Assembly: GCA_947683625.1 (NCBI GenBank)
Contig: CANTUR010000596.1
Location: 1-64,000 of the forward strand
Direction: 5' to 3'
DNA from: Mallotus nudiflorus
Lineage: Eukaryota > Streptophyta > Magnoliopsida > Malpighiales > Euphorbiaceae
Length of the DNA: 64,000 nucleotides
The translations under genes were made by a program, and so were the position numbers. The notes under the pieces are model-generated. The model did no database searches and was not told the DNA's origin. It saw nothing but the letters and a program-made list of their open reading frames with translations. Shown here piece after piece: positions 23,701 through 36,540 of this stretch (the stretch's first letter is position 1; the number at the start of each line of letters is the position of its first letter).

Positions 23701-26160
23701 ACATCTACAGTACTTATATAAATTTATCAATTTAATCTTTCTACTTATATTTTTGCCCAGGTAACATCTTAATTTATATATTATCTATCATATAAACATT
23801 ATTAGAAAGATAAGTGAAATAACATGTTAGCATGCACACAACGATAAAGTAATAAATTCATACAAATATAAGTGTTCATATAATAAGGTAGTAAACAAAT
23901 TAAGATGTTAATTTAGTAAAATTGAAAGCAATGGGAGCAAAATAATAAATTAACGCAAATAGTTATTGGTAGACATATTATGTGTTAATTAAAAAAATAC
24001 CACACATCTTATAGATGGCCGATTAATCTAGTTAAAGAGTATTAAAAGTAAAATGTTAATATCAATGGTTGAAGTGATACAAAATTTAAATTCCTTTAAA
24101 TAAGATTTTATGTTTAAATGGTTGAAGTGATATCAATGTTTCGTAGAATTTTAACTCTTCTATGAGTTCATCTGGCTTGAATTATAAATTATTTTTATAT
24201 GTTGAATTCAAAATAAATATAAAGTTGTTGTAAAAATGAGTAAGCTTATTTCATTAACCAATTGAGCCAACTGTTGGGTTATCTATCAATTTGCCTTTAC
24301 AAACAAAAAGTGAAGCCAAACTTAGATAGATAGGTTTAAGTAATCTCAGATAAAATAATGTAAAAAAACAAAATGAAAGGTGTTCGATTCCAAGAACATA
24401 ATAAAGGCATTAGGGATTTGGGGTTTAAAAAGGAGAGAGGGGACAGCTAAAAACTTGAAATTAGGGCTAAAACAACTACAACAAAATGTAGAGGTCAAGG
24501 AGCAAAGCCAAATTCCTCATTTCCCAAAAATGAAATGAACCAATAGCTTTTGACATTTTGCTTGCATTTGCATCATTACTCGTGTAACTTTTTAACCCTA
24601 TTCTCACCTTTATAAAAAAAATGTACTCATTCTTCAATATTTAGTAACAATAATAATAATAATTCTGTACTTCCACTTTTGCTTTTTCTTTTTTTTTTAT
24701 ATATTATACACACATTGCTTCCTCACCTTAAAACTTTTTGGCCTTGTTTGACTCCACCCCCTCTCCTATTTCCTCAACTCAAAATGATACCGACAACAGG
24801 CTGACCATTATAGAATTTAATATTTAATATTTAAATATATAATAGTTTTTCAATTTTTAAAAAATTTATTTCCATTTAAATAATATTTTAAATTTAATTT
24901 ATAATATATATAATAATATTAAATTAGATATTCACATTTTTACAGCATTTATAATTCTATGTAATTCAAATCAGATTAATTATAAAGTTCAATGAGCACT
25001 AAAAAATTATTTTTCAACAAAAATTTTAATTTTAAGTCATATATAAAATTTCATGCATATTCAGTACTCTGTAAATACCTTTCTCTCTAGTTGAGAAAAT
25101 AATTGTTTCTTTAGTGGTTTTTGTTTTTTTAGGTGATTTTGACTATTTTTATCCAAAAACCATCATTCTTCTTCTTTGTTTTTTTTTTTTAATATTTAAT
25201 ATTGAACTATATATATATATATCATAATCTATGTATTTGGAGAAAAAATAGTTTTTTGCTTTTATACTAAGAACTATCTACAATAAAAAAATCTTAAAAT
25301 TCGAGTTCCAAGTACAAACACTCTATGGTCTAAACTAATAGAGTTGAATTGAAATTCCATGGCGTATAGTGTATGCTAGAATCGACCCTACCCGATAGAA
25401 GTTGTGAAAACTGAGGAGTTGATGGGTTCCAAGAAAAACAAAAATTGGAGAGAGAGAGGAAGGACACATTTTACGAGGTTGGAGAAATAAAGTTATATAA
25501 CAGTGCTCTGCACTGCAAATGGGGTCTCAAAATATTTTGGTATAGTAAGTGACATTAAAGTTATTTAATATACAGCCAAGTCGAAACTTCTGTATCATTC
25601 TTATTAAAAATTTAATTTCTACATATCATCAATTTAAAAAAATAATTATTTTTTATTATAAAATTCATTAATATCTATGTTGTAGAAAATGGTTGCAAAG
25701 ATACATTAATGTTGTTTTTGTTTCAAAGATATAACACGAGCCTTAAAACGGCTGTGTAATATGTATGATGAACGTTTTGATTTTAGGCTTATTTTTTAAA
25801 TATTTTTCTCCACTTATATTATGTAAAATGTTATGTCAAAATCAAGACAATGAGTTGAAAAATTGTGTCTCTCTAGCACTCACTTCGTACTCTCACGGTC
25901 GTGAATTTTCTCTTTCTTCAGTAGTAATTTTTTTTCTGTTCACACATCATCACTTGGACACTTGTTGAGTAAGTGAAACTCGTGGCTGATTTCTTTGAAA
26001 TCCCACATGTGGTTAACGGTAATAATTTTTTGAAGTAATTTATAAATCGGGTTAACTCCATTATTCTTCCAGTTTATAATAAATAATAAAAGAAAAATAT
26101 ATATATAATGATAGTATATAAAAAGTGAGACGTCTTTTAGAAATGAAAGGGGTCCTTAGC
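20701..26160. other. gene-poor AT-rich intergenic region
   Basis: No supported gene. It has many A/T homopolymers and AT-dinucleotide runs. The only GC-richer spot is about 23565-23640. Open frames at 21480, 23239 and 25765 are low-complexity and match no family I recognise. Confidence 0.6.
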
Positions 26161-26180
26161 TTTTGGCACAGAAAGTCCTC

Positions 26181-26389
26181 CCTATAAAAACCACAACACG
26201 TGAGAGGGCACAATCTTCAAGAGACCTCACTCTCTCTATACTCTAATGCTACCAAATACTATATCTAAACTATTCCCTCTTCTTCCGTCTTTGTCAATTG
26301 CAATGCCCTCAAATTTATTTAAGTTTTTCTGTAATCTTTTTTTTTTTTTCACTTCCCAATCAAGAAGAAGAAGAAGAAGAAGAAGATAG
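26181..26389 (+). promoter_or_regulatory. candidate promoter and short transcript start
   Basis: CTATAAAAACC at 26182 is a good TATA box. A G-box CACGTG follows at 26197, then a CT-rich leader-like stretch. The first ATG (26246) opens a 47-codon frame ending in eight Arg codons made by a GAA/AGA repeat, so coding is doubtful. It could be the 5' end of a non-coding RNA or of a gene lost downstream. Confidence 0.3.
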
Positions 26390-26918
26390 TTCAAAAAAAA
26401 AAAATCAAGAAGAAAAGATCGTGGAGGTGTCTCTGGTTGTTGCTGTGAAGGTGGTCCCTTTTTTATTTAATTTTACTATTACAACTTTTCATGCTCTTCT
26501 TTTTATGCTGCCCCTTTTTAATGTTTGTATTTAATGCTCTCCTAATCTTCAAAAAGGCTAAGCTAACAAAATAATAATAATAAACCCCAAACCAATGAAT
26601 ATGATATGATAGTCAAAATTATGAGTTGTTTATATCCCTATTATCGTAAGGTTAATTGTAGACTGACATAGTGATATTTTGAAACGTTATTATATGAAAT
26701 TATCATTGTTGGAGGTTTTGGATTAATTTATTGGCATTAATTTAATTATAAAAAAATTACTATAAGCTGTATAGAAAGTATTCATCTTCTTAACACATAC
26801 TACTTTTTTAACACTCACTATAGAAGTAACAATTACTCACCAAAAAAGTAATAATTTTCACTAATATTAGTGAATAGTAATTCTAAGAATTGAATTCGAG
26901 ATTTTCATTATTCTACAA

Positions 26919-27149
26919 ATGAAAATACACCAATGAGCACTTGTTCAAATGGTTAGAGTAAGACACCTATAATTAAGAGATTATTGGTTTGAATCATATA
27001 AGGACTCTTAATTTCTAAAGTAGATTTCTCACACTCTATAAATATAACTAATAATAATATTAAAATAATATAATAGCATATATATATATATATATATATG
27101 AATAGAGTGTGTTTGTAATATTAAGTTGTTCCAAAAAAAATGAAAATAC
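26919..27149 (+). mobile_element. tRNA-derived SINE with target-site duplication
   Basis: The body is about 26929-27140. Near its 5' end are an A-box-like TTGTTCAAATGGTTAGAG and, about 35 bp on, a B-box-like GGTTTGAATCA, the two internal pol III promoter parts of a tRNA. The 3' end is an A8 run (27133-27140). The flanks repeat TGAAAATAC (26920-26928 and 27141-27149). Small size, pol III boxes, A-tail and direct duplication together define a SINE. An AT microsatellite lies inside. I cannot name the family. Confidence 0.7.
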
Positions 27150-29546
27150 CAATTAGATTATATGTAAATCCTCGTGGTTCTTTGATATTTATTTTAATGT
27201 CGATGTAAATTAAAAATGCGTAAGTTTATATTATATTGATGTATTATATAAATATAATTTATTTTTTAAAAATATAGATCATTTAAAATATACAACTAAC
27301 TATTCAAATCTAATAATAAATATTTAAAAATAATTATATTAATAAATAAAGAAGCATTTAATAAATATGTAAAATTTTTATGATTATGAATATATAATAG
27401 AGAAACTTGCCGCTTATTCTCACTCGATATTTTTTATTCTAATTTATGCTAACATAAAGATAAAGTAGGTAAAAATTTACTTAAAAATATATATATTTTT
27501 TTTTTGATAACAAGAAAAAGACTTTCTTATTATTTCCAATCTCAAGTATAAAAACAAAATAATAAGCATAGGATCCATTATTAATGTGCAATTTATGAGA
27601 AAAAAGGTACACCATAGTTAACTTTCTATTATTTATTTATTTAATTCTAATAATGGGAAAAATCTAAAGATCTTTTTATATATTTTTTTGAGCAACAAAG
27701 ATCTTTTCGTATATGAGGAGTAAAAGTTGAAGGAAGTAAATCCAATCAAAATATTTTTCTCTTAAATGTTAGGCTGACACATAATAAGCATTGAAGGGGA
27801 CATATGACTGCCTACATTAATAACCCCCCTTTTGTCTAACAGCTATGGGCTGTCTACTGTTGCATTGCATTTTTAATTTTTTTATGTATCAATTACTACT
27901 GTAAATTATACATATATTGTAAAATTTTTACACTTATTCAGGGTAATTTTCATAAAAAATTATTGTGATATTTTTTTTTAAATTTTTTGTTGTTTATACA
28001 TTAAAAAAAATTATATAACAATTTATTAAAACAACTAATTTTTTTTTTTTGTGAAAATTAAGTGAATATGAAATATAGTTTACTTGAAAATATTTTTGTG
28101 GGAAAATTACAAAACAAATTTTTGTGTGAAAATATATTTTTTTAGAAATATTTTCAACTATTAAATTTTATTAGATTGGTAGAAAATGGTTTTATCTACC
28201 CTTTCTAAAAAAGTGAAAAACCTTTCCAGTAAATAACTTTAGCTATTTTTTTAATTTAAAATGTTAAATAAAATATAAAAATGCCTTTAAGGCTAATTAA
28301 GTTTTTGAGATTTATTAAATGATTATTGAGAACTTGAAGGAATTAAGTAAAGAACAATAAATGAGGTGAATACAAGATATTTTAAGGAGCAAAATATGGA
28401 GTTGTAATATTTTATCGTAAAAAAAAATCAATCCTACATTTTTTATCTAGCTAACTTTTCTTTAAGTTAAAATTTTCAATCACCTAATATTAATCTATTA
28501 CCAAAAATATTACAACCAAGAGTTTTTTTAGGCTTAACTCAAACCTTTAAAAAAATTGAGTTTTTATTGGCTTAGCTCAAATTACTTACAATCAAAACTC
28601 TAGTGTTTGGAAAAGTTAACACATAGGGTTCATTTGTTTGGTAAAAAGTAAAGGTGGGGTTGATTCCGATTTTTAGTGTTTGAATAACTAAAATTAATAT
28701 AGAAATGAGAATATAATCTTTCATTAATGAAAATCATTATTTCTTTATTGTTTTTAAGGAATAACTTTTGATTTCTTTAAGAATCAAGTCAAATTCATTA
28801 TAAATTGATCAAATAATTAAATATTAACATTTATAAATAAAACATATAAATTAATAAAAATATACATTAAATGTTTAAATAAAAAATATTGATCAAAAGT
28901 AAATAATTTTATAATTTTTTAAAAATTATAAATCTTTTTAAAAATATATATTTTAAAAATATTTAATAATACATAACTATTATATTAATTTTTAATATAA
29001 AAAAATAATTTTAATGTTAATTTTTTTATATATAAAAAATAATTAGAAAGATATTTTTTTATAAAAAAATTAGTTGTTAAATAATAGTTGATTCTCATCC
29101 GCAAAATCATTTCTCAATAAAATCAAACACATTTTTTAAATTTCCATTCCGATTTTGATTATAAAGTACAAATCAAATGCCTCTTTAAATCAAATATAAG
29201 AGTTGATCCTCACTTCCCACACTTAACTTGAGAATGGGTAGAAGTAAAATTCTAACTCTAACACACAATCCAACTCTCAAAAATTTAAGAAAGTTCAAAA
29301 AATTACAAAGAGAGCTTTGAATGTTTGAATTCAATCCTAACAATTAATAAGTTCAACCAACTATCTAATTTTTTAAATGAAGTTTCAAAATTTATATTTA
29401 TAGTTGGAGAGTAAAATATAGTTATTGTAATGTTACAAATTCATCTTCAACTTTCACTATCTTCATTGAATATTTTTTCAATTTTTTACATAAAAATGTC
29501 TACTTACTATTGTGAAGCCATTGTCTTTAGAATTTGCTAGTTAATG
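27150..29546. other. AT-rich intergenic; possible MITE remnant at 28625-29195
   Basis: No gene seen. At about 28628 the sequence GGTTCATTTGTTTGG and, inverted at about 29170-29195, a related CATTTGATTTGTACTTT could be decayed terminal inverted repeats of a ~570-bp MITE. The match is weak and no clean duplication is visible. Confidence 0.3.
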
Positions 29547-30301
29547 AGTTGCTATTAGGGCTGACAATTTGTGTTAACGAGTCGTGTCAAAACACGATTA
29601 TAGTATAGATATGGCCAACCTCCGTTTAAATAATTATGTCAAACCTATAAATCTAAACAAGGATATGTTTAAGTAACACGCTAGATGACATGATCCATGT
29701 AATCCATTTAACCTATACATATCTAAATGTGTTTAGACAAGTTATAAACACGATAAAGATACGTTTTACACATTTTAACATTAAATCATAAAATATTAAA
29801 AAAACCAATTAAACATATAAATCCTAAATGATAATTTTTAAGTTTAAACATCCATATAAATTCTAAATATCATTTTAATATTTGAAACTTCATACAAAAT
29901 GTAAAATTGTCCAATAACATATAAAATAACAATGTATATACAATGTAATATATCAAGACTATTTATTATTAATACAATTGACAATTTGCAGTAAAATATA
30001 TAATTTTATTATAGATATATAAAAAAAATTTTATATTTAATATATATATAGAAACAAGTTTATACATGTTTAAATGAGTTAATAATTAATCGTGTTAATA
30101 TATGTTTAAACGGATTACAGATTAATCGTGTGATCTATTTATTGAACGTATTTATATGAGTTTAAACAAGTTAGGTAAGTTTAATTTATTTAGACACAAT
30201 TTTATTTGGATCATAAACTGATTATTTATATAAAATTTAAATTCATTTAATTTCGTATCGTTTAAACGTATCTTGTTGCAAATTGTCAGTTATAGTTGCT
30301 T
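29547..30301. mobile_element. hAT-like non-autonomous element, ~739 bp
   Basis: Terminal inverted repeats share CTGACAATTTG (29561 on the + strand, inverted near 30289). The flanks are AGTTGCTA (29547-29554) and AGTTGCTT (30294-30301), an 8-bp duplication with one mismatch, as expected for hAT. The interior is rich in short CGTGTTAA/GTTTAAAC type motifs and has no ORF, so it needs transposase in trans. Confidence 0.6.
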
Positions 30302-31452
30302 TATAATTTGTAATATTTTCTTACTATTATGATTTGTATACTCATGATCGTGAAGAGGATCCTGGGAGGCTTTATTGCCCTTTTGTTTCTTTAAGAGTTT
30401 ATATCTCACAATCTAGGTTGAGCTCCTCAAGATCGTGGCAGATTGTGAGGGATTTTGTGACGTTTGATTAATTGAGGTCTCATGTCTCACAATCGTGATC
30501 CTCGTAATCACCAGCACAATCATGCTCTTCAATTCATGACGGAGAGTTATAACATCAAAGCCCCTCACAGTCATTTATCAATTTTATACTATTAACGTTA
30601 ACTATTTTCTTTGAATTCAAATCTCACTAAAAAATCATTACAATATAAAAAAATAAAAATGAATTAAATTTTTATTTTTTTTACATCAAAAGGCATTTTA
30701 ATTTCTTCTTATTTTTCCTTTGAAAAATAAAAAAATGTTTAATTTTATATACTTTTAATAAGTTCTAAATTTGAAATTAACGTGAAATTGTAATAATCAT
30801 TAGAGTTAGTATAAAATGGTAAATCAATTTTTTTAGTTCAACATTTTTATTTTTATTTGGTAAAAGAAGAGGAAAGATGCCTAAACAAAGGACATAGGAA
30901 CTAATCTATTATTACCAACTCCAATCCGATTATGCACTCTTTTTCTCTCTCGTCACGAACTCTCTCATTTCTGGTTTCATCTTCTTCCTTAGTTTATATG
31001 ATTTTGGTTGATTTTTTTGGTTATTTTTGTCCAAAAAAACCTTCCAAATATCAAAACCTTCTTATTTTTTGCTAAAATAAACCAGTTTGGGTTTTATAAT
31101 TCAAATAGTTTAATAGATATTCTAATAGTGTTATGAATTGTCATGGGATAAGCTTGAAGGAGAATTTCTAAAACTCATATCTACTCAAATCTCAAGTTTG
31201 ATGTGTTAATCATTTTCAGTTTCAATTTCATGCATCGCTCTCTCCTTCTAAATAGGAGTAGAACTGCGTGCATCCCTCTGTCGTTTGGAGTTGAGCACAT
31301 ATTATGTTCATAGAAGGTACCTGCATTTGGTTCGGTTTTGAGCTTATGTGCTTTCAAGATGATTTTCTTTTACTACTTGCTATGTTAGTCTTTAAATTTA
31401 TTTGTGTTTGATAGATCTGATTGTATTATAGATCTTATTGTATTATTGGCTT
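30302..31452. other. intergenic, no supported gene
   Basis: AT-rich with a slightly GC-richer patch at 30340-30550 that contains several near-repeats of TCACAATC/GATCGTG. No protein family recognised on either strand. Confidence 0.5.
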
Positions 31453-33715
31453 ATGTTGACCATTTGTATGATCAAACTCTTAATTCTGGACTTTGACAAA
31501 CAATTTTGATTCTAACGATTTCAACTAAGTGTGTAGAAATTATATACCAAAAATATCCATTTTTGGAGTCTTTTGGGATAATTTAATTTCTGGGATTTAA
31601 AGAGTCATTTTGACATCCTTAGAGCTTTATAATGAGAAAATGATCTTCATCACTTTTGAAGTAGACATCTTAAGCTTTATGAATTGAGCTTACTTGTTAA
31701 AATCTGAGTTCATTTGTGTATGTAAATCTTGAGTCAAAGTCAGCATATGCAGCTTTCATTTTAGATTGCATAACTCTCAGTATTTCATTAATATCTTAAG
31801 CTACAGAGTTTCAATTGAGGTGATTCAAAATGATATGGAAAGATAAAACAATTATCTACAACTTTTATGAAGAACATTAAGGCTTATTCAATCGTCTTCA
31901 ATCTTAAAAAGACATCACAAAACACAATCTTGAATGGACTCAACATAGGGACTAAATTGCACAAAAATTATAATGCGTGTCATAGTCCCAATCGAGACCA
32001 AAGTAGTCTCGATCGGGACCAAGGAAGGAGCAACAATTCATCAAATTGGCATAACTAATCCCAATCGGGACATTACTCGGGACAGGATAGTCCTAATTGG
32101 GATCAAGATATTTTTTAAATGCAACGGCTCGTAATGGTTATTTGGACAATATCCCAACCGGGACGGATGATATTTAAACCAGATGTCATGACCTAAACCG
32201 GGAGTTATGACCAACGCTAAGGAATGTGTTGACCATTTTCACGATCAAATTCCAAATTTTGGACTTTGACAAATAATTTTTATATTAATAATTTCAATTA
32301 AATATGTAGGGAATTATATACCAAACATACACACTTCTGGATAAATAGTGATTTTTCGGACAAATTGAACCTCTAAGATTCAATAAGGCCTTTAACATCT
32401 TTAGAGCTCTTAAATGAGAAAATGAACTTCTTCACATTTGAAGTAAACATCTTGAGCTTTCTAAATTGGGCTTATTTATCAAAATCCAAGTTCATTTGGT
32501 TATACAAATTTTTAGTTGAAATCCACGTATACTTCTGCCATCTCAAACTACACATCTTTTAGTATTTTGGACATATCTTGAGTTAAAGAAGTCCAATTAA
32601 GGTAATTCAAAATGCTATGAAAAGATAAGTTAAATATATACAACTTTCATGAAGAAAGTATGGGCAAATTAAAATTTTTTTAGGAGAAAAAACCAGGGCT
32701 TCAATTTGTGTATAGTTGTTTGATAGTATTCTGCATTTTAGATTGCATAGCTCTTAGTATTTAGGACATATCCTGAGCTAAGAAAGTCCAATTTAGGTGA
32801 TTCAAAATGATATGAAAAGATAATTCAAATATCTATAGTTTTTGTAAAGAAAGTATGGGCAAATTCAAATTTCTTCAAGAGAAAATCACAGCTTCAATTT
32901 GGGTATAGTTGTCTGACTGTAGTCTGCATTATAAATTGCATAACCCTAAGTATTTTGGACATATCTTGAGCTACAAAAGTCCAGTTAGGTGATTCAAATT
33001 GATATGAAAAGATAATTCAAATATTTACAGCTTCTATGAAGAAAGTGTAGGCAAATTCAAACGTCTTGTGGAGCCAATCAAGGTTTCAATCCATGAATAG
33101 CTGTCTGACAACATCACTCTCAATGATTCAAAATATAGACATTGGACACATCATTTGCACCTCCAATAACTATATTTTTTTAATATAAATACTTCTAGAA
33201 CTGAATGGAAGTTAAGCAATTTGTTTATCATTCATTATTTCTTAAGCATTCATTGAGCTCTCAAATTCTTTTAAATAATTCTTTATTTATATAAATCTTG
33301 TGAGAGTTGGGTGTGTGTTAGAAATAGAATTTCTCTTCATCTTAAATTTTGGGTTAGATTAGAAGGGAAGTGAGATTTATTTTTAAAGGAATTAATTTAA
33401 GTGTTGTCCATTGAAACACTTAGGTTTTGGTTTTTTAAGTGAGCATTAAAAACTCATGTTGTAAGGTTATAAGAGTGAGCCATAAAACTCTTGTATAATC
33501 TCAATCTTGTGAATAAGATTGTGGGTGATTGAAAATCCTAACTTGGGGATAAGTTAGGTGGAGACGTAGGATTGACATTGAATCCAAACTCTTTAGATTT
33601 TTGTGTTCTTCATTTCCTTCTCAACTTCTATTTAATTCTTGTAAAGAATTCTTCTAATTTCTCATATTTATTTGATAGTCCTATTCACCCCCCCTCTAGG
33701 ACTCTTTTCAGAACA
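31453..33715 (+). repeat. LTR-like repeat with internal duplications (copy A)
   Basis: The TGTTGACCATTT block occurs at 31453 and again at 32227, each followed by about 350 bp of similar sequence. The right end, with a C-rich CTATTCACCCCCCC block and a TAAGTTAGGTGGAGACGTAGG stretch, resembles the 3' ends of plant Ty1/copia LTRs. A second copy of the right-hand 400 bp lies at 36131-36540 in the same orientation. No flanking duplication or coding region was found, so family and borders are tentative. Confidence 0.5.
32561..33110 (+). repeat. ~194-bp tandem repeat, about three units
   Basis: Units start with AGTATTTTGGACATATCTTGAG-like blocks at 32561, 32756 and 32949 (195 and 193 bp apart). 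Each continues with GATTCAAAATGATATGAAAAG, a GAAGAAAGTATGGGCAAATTC block and a CTTCAATTTG.GTATAGTTGT block. A more diverged unit lies at about 31776. Confidence 0.8.
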
Positions 33716-34116
33716 TGAATTCTTTCAAATCTGGAACCCATAACAAGCCTTAAAAATAAAAACACATGCAATAACTAAATAAAAATACACCATAATTAAA
33801 ACTTAAATCGATATAAAAATAAATACTTAAAGTCATATCATAAAATAAAAAAAAATCATACAATATTCAAAGAAATGTCTTATACTAAAATAACATTCTA
33901 CCCAAAGTACTACTACTACAGTTTTCTAAAATACAACAAACTTCAGATAAATAGTTTACATAATATAGCCAGGACTAAAGAAGTCCGACGTAGAGGTCTA
34001 CTACTGAGGTCTGAAGATGAGGAATCTCCTGAAAAAACTATTGAGGGAGTCAGACCTCACTGAATGAATTATTATAATATATATACATGCAATTTAAAAC
34101 ATATACAATCAGACAT

Positions 34117-34188
<72 letters not shown>

Positions 34189-35906
34189 TTATATATACAT
34201 GCATTTCACATAGATGCTAAAATCAACTTTTGTATATATTGAAAGGTAGAAAACATTTATTTAGGTGAATGATCAAATAGAACCCTGTACAATCGTAACC
34301 TTAACAAATATCTTACTAGGCATGCAAGCTTACTTAATTCCAAATAAATTCTCTTATTCCATTTTGGATAGTAGACTGGCCCTGAGCTCCCGCAGTCTCA
34401 CTGTCAGTATGATTGGCCCTGAAACATTAGGTCAACCGAGCTCCAACAACCATACTAATCACTCATATCAAATCTCAAATAATCAATCAAATGCTCCTCA
34501 AATAATTCTCACAATACAGACTTTAAAGTCTAATGAACTGGTACGTACACAGTTCTAATGCAGGCCACTAGGTAGCACGTCCTATTGATATCCTTCAAAT
34601 AAAAATGTATATTTATGGAAAATAAATAAATGCATAATTAAACATAAATAACATTCATAACAAAGAAATATACTATTTATATACCAGAAATATATGAAAA
34701 ATATACTAAATATATTCTGAGTATATATATGCTACATATAACCAAAATCAACCATAAATATACCAAAATATGCCAAATATATATGATACATATATACCAA
34801 ATATATACTAAAAACAAACTAAGCATATATGTCATATATATCCAATATACTGAAAATATACCAAAAATATACTTATTCATTTAATAAAATAATTCATATT
34901 TAAACTCATATTAAAATATGAAAACTTATAATCATGCATCTATATGCAATGTATATATAAAATAATAACTCACAAGTTTGTGCTCCTCGAGACTGACTCG
35001 ACGGGTTCTGTCTGATAGGCCTCGGTCTTGGCATAACTAGAAAATAAATAATAGTAACAAATCAGAATAAATTCCTAACTTATACTTCTAAAAAAGACTC
35101 GATCTAGGAATACAAAACTCAGACAAACGCAAAAATTCAGAATCGACCTGATGTCACGTTTTACGAGAATTCTACTGAAAATTTGATAAAACCTCCTCTG
35201 TAAAACATACATCTCTCTACTAAAAAGTAGAGTCGATCCTACAAGAAAAATATACTTCTAAAACACATAAACTAAAAATTGAAGATATCTAAAAATCAAA
35301 GGGATTTGAGCTCAAACGGAGCTCGGAAATGGACACACTGGATTAAGAGTGTTCAAAGAAGATCGGAATGAAGTCTAACGGTGGCTGGAATCCTCATCGG
35401 CATTGTTGAAGCTCACTCTCGGCCTCCTCTTTTTTCGGCAGTTCTCGACATCTTCCTGGAGAGCTGACAGCGACGGACGGTGACTGGAAGTGGCTAAAGG
35501 TGGTGACAACTGGGGCGGCTCTGATGACACATAGAAGGCTTCAAACAGAGAAGAAGAAGATGAAAAAAAAAAAGAAAGAGAGGAAGAAAATACTTGACAC
35601 GATTTATGCTTTTGACTTTTTTTTTAATTTAATTATGAAATTACTAAAATGCCCTTCGATCAAAATAATAATATTATTATTATTAATAACAATGATGATG
35701 ATAATAATAATAATAATAATAATAACAACTTTAATATTATCAATTAATCCCACGTAAAACAAATTATTTTACATAAACAATTTTTTAGAATAAAATATAT
35801 AAATAATATTAGTGAATATCAATAATAATATACAAATAAAATTTAAAATTATTAACACTACATATTTTGAATAATATTATTTTATTTAAAATATTGGGTC
35901 GTTACA
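33716..35906 (-). repeat. Tekay-like LTR on the minus strand (solo or truncated)
   Basis: Minus strand starts TGTAACGACCCAA at 35906, close to the TGTAATAACCC start of the LTR at 5347. After an AT-rich stretch it has a GC-richer block (35580-35330) corresponding in position and composition to 5940-6190 of that LTR. Near its other end it has TTTTTAAGGCTTGTTATGGG, resembling TTTTAAGGCTTACTACGGG there. The left border is uncertain and the 5-bp flanks do not match. The frame at 34265-34558 lies inside it and is not a gene. Confidence 0.6.
34119..34187. repeat. (AT)n microsatellite
   Basis: About 34 perfect AT dinucleotides. Confidence 0.97.
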
Positions 35907-36540
35907 CCGGGACTTGACAAAATGTGTCCAAATTTCATTCAAATGGATTTGGATAATGTTAGAACGAAATCATTGCTTCCAACAGCTATAATTGGATTGC
36001 TCAAGTATAAATAAGACCTTTAAAGATTCTTTTGAGATAGAAAAACTTGCTCTTTCATTTTATACATTCAAGCATTCAATTAAAAGTTCTCAAAATATTT
36101 TTTTAAACATTTATTGTAATTGTTGAATTCTTATAAGAATTGGTTGTGTATAAAAATATAATTTCTCTTCTTCTTAAATTTTGAGATAAGTAGAAGGGAA
36201 GTGAGATTTATTTCTAAAGGAATTGGTTTAAGTATTGTCCATTGAAATATTTGGGATTTGATTTTTGAGTGACCATTGAAAACCTAAGTTGTAAGAGTGA
36301 ACTATAAAACTCTTGTGTAATCTCAGTATTGGGAATAAAATTGTGGGTAATTAAAAATTCTAACTTGGGGATTAGTTAGGTGGAGATGTAAAATTATTGT
36401 TGAATTTGAACTCTTTAAATCTTTATATTTTTTATTCTTCATTCTCAACTCTTTTTCAATTATTGTAAAAAATTTCTTTAATTTATCATTTTTATTCGAT
36501 AGTTCTATTCACTTTTTCCTACAGGACTTTTTCAACTTAT
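35907..36540 (+). repeat. LTR-like repeat, copy B (3' part only)
   Basis: Homologous along about 36000-36540 to 33150-33715, including the GAAGGGAAGTGAGATTTATTT and TAACTTGGGGAT.AGTTAGGTGGAGA blocks. It begins exactly where the minus-strand Tekay-like LTR ends, so its 5' part was displaced or lost there. Confidence 0.6.

Noticed and set aside
34265..34558. 97-codon frame
   Set aside because: Falls within the minus-strand Tekay-like LTR and shows no protein similarity.
35500..35757. 85-codon Lys/Ile-rich frame
   Set aside because: Created by GAA/AAG and AAT repeats near the start of the Tekay-like LTR.
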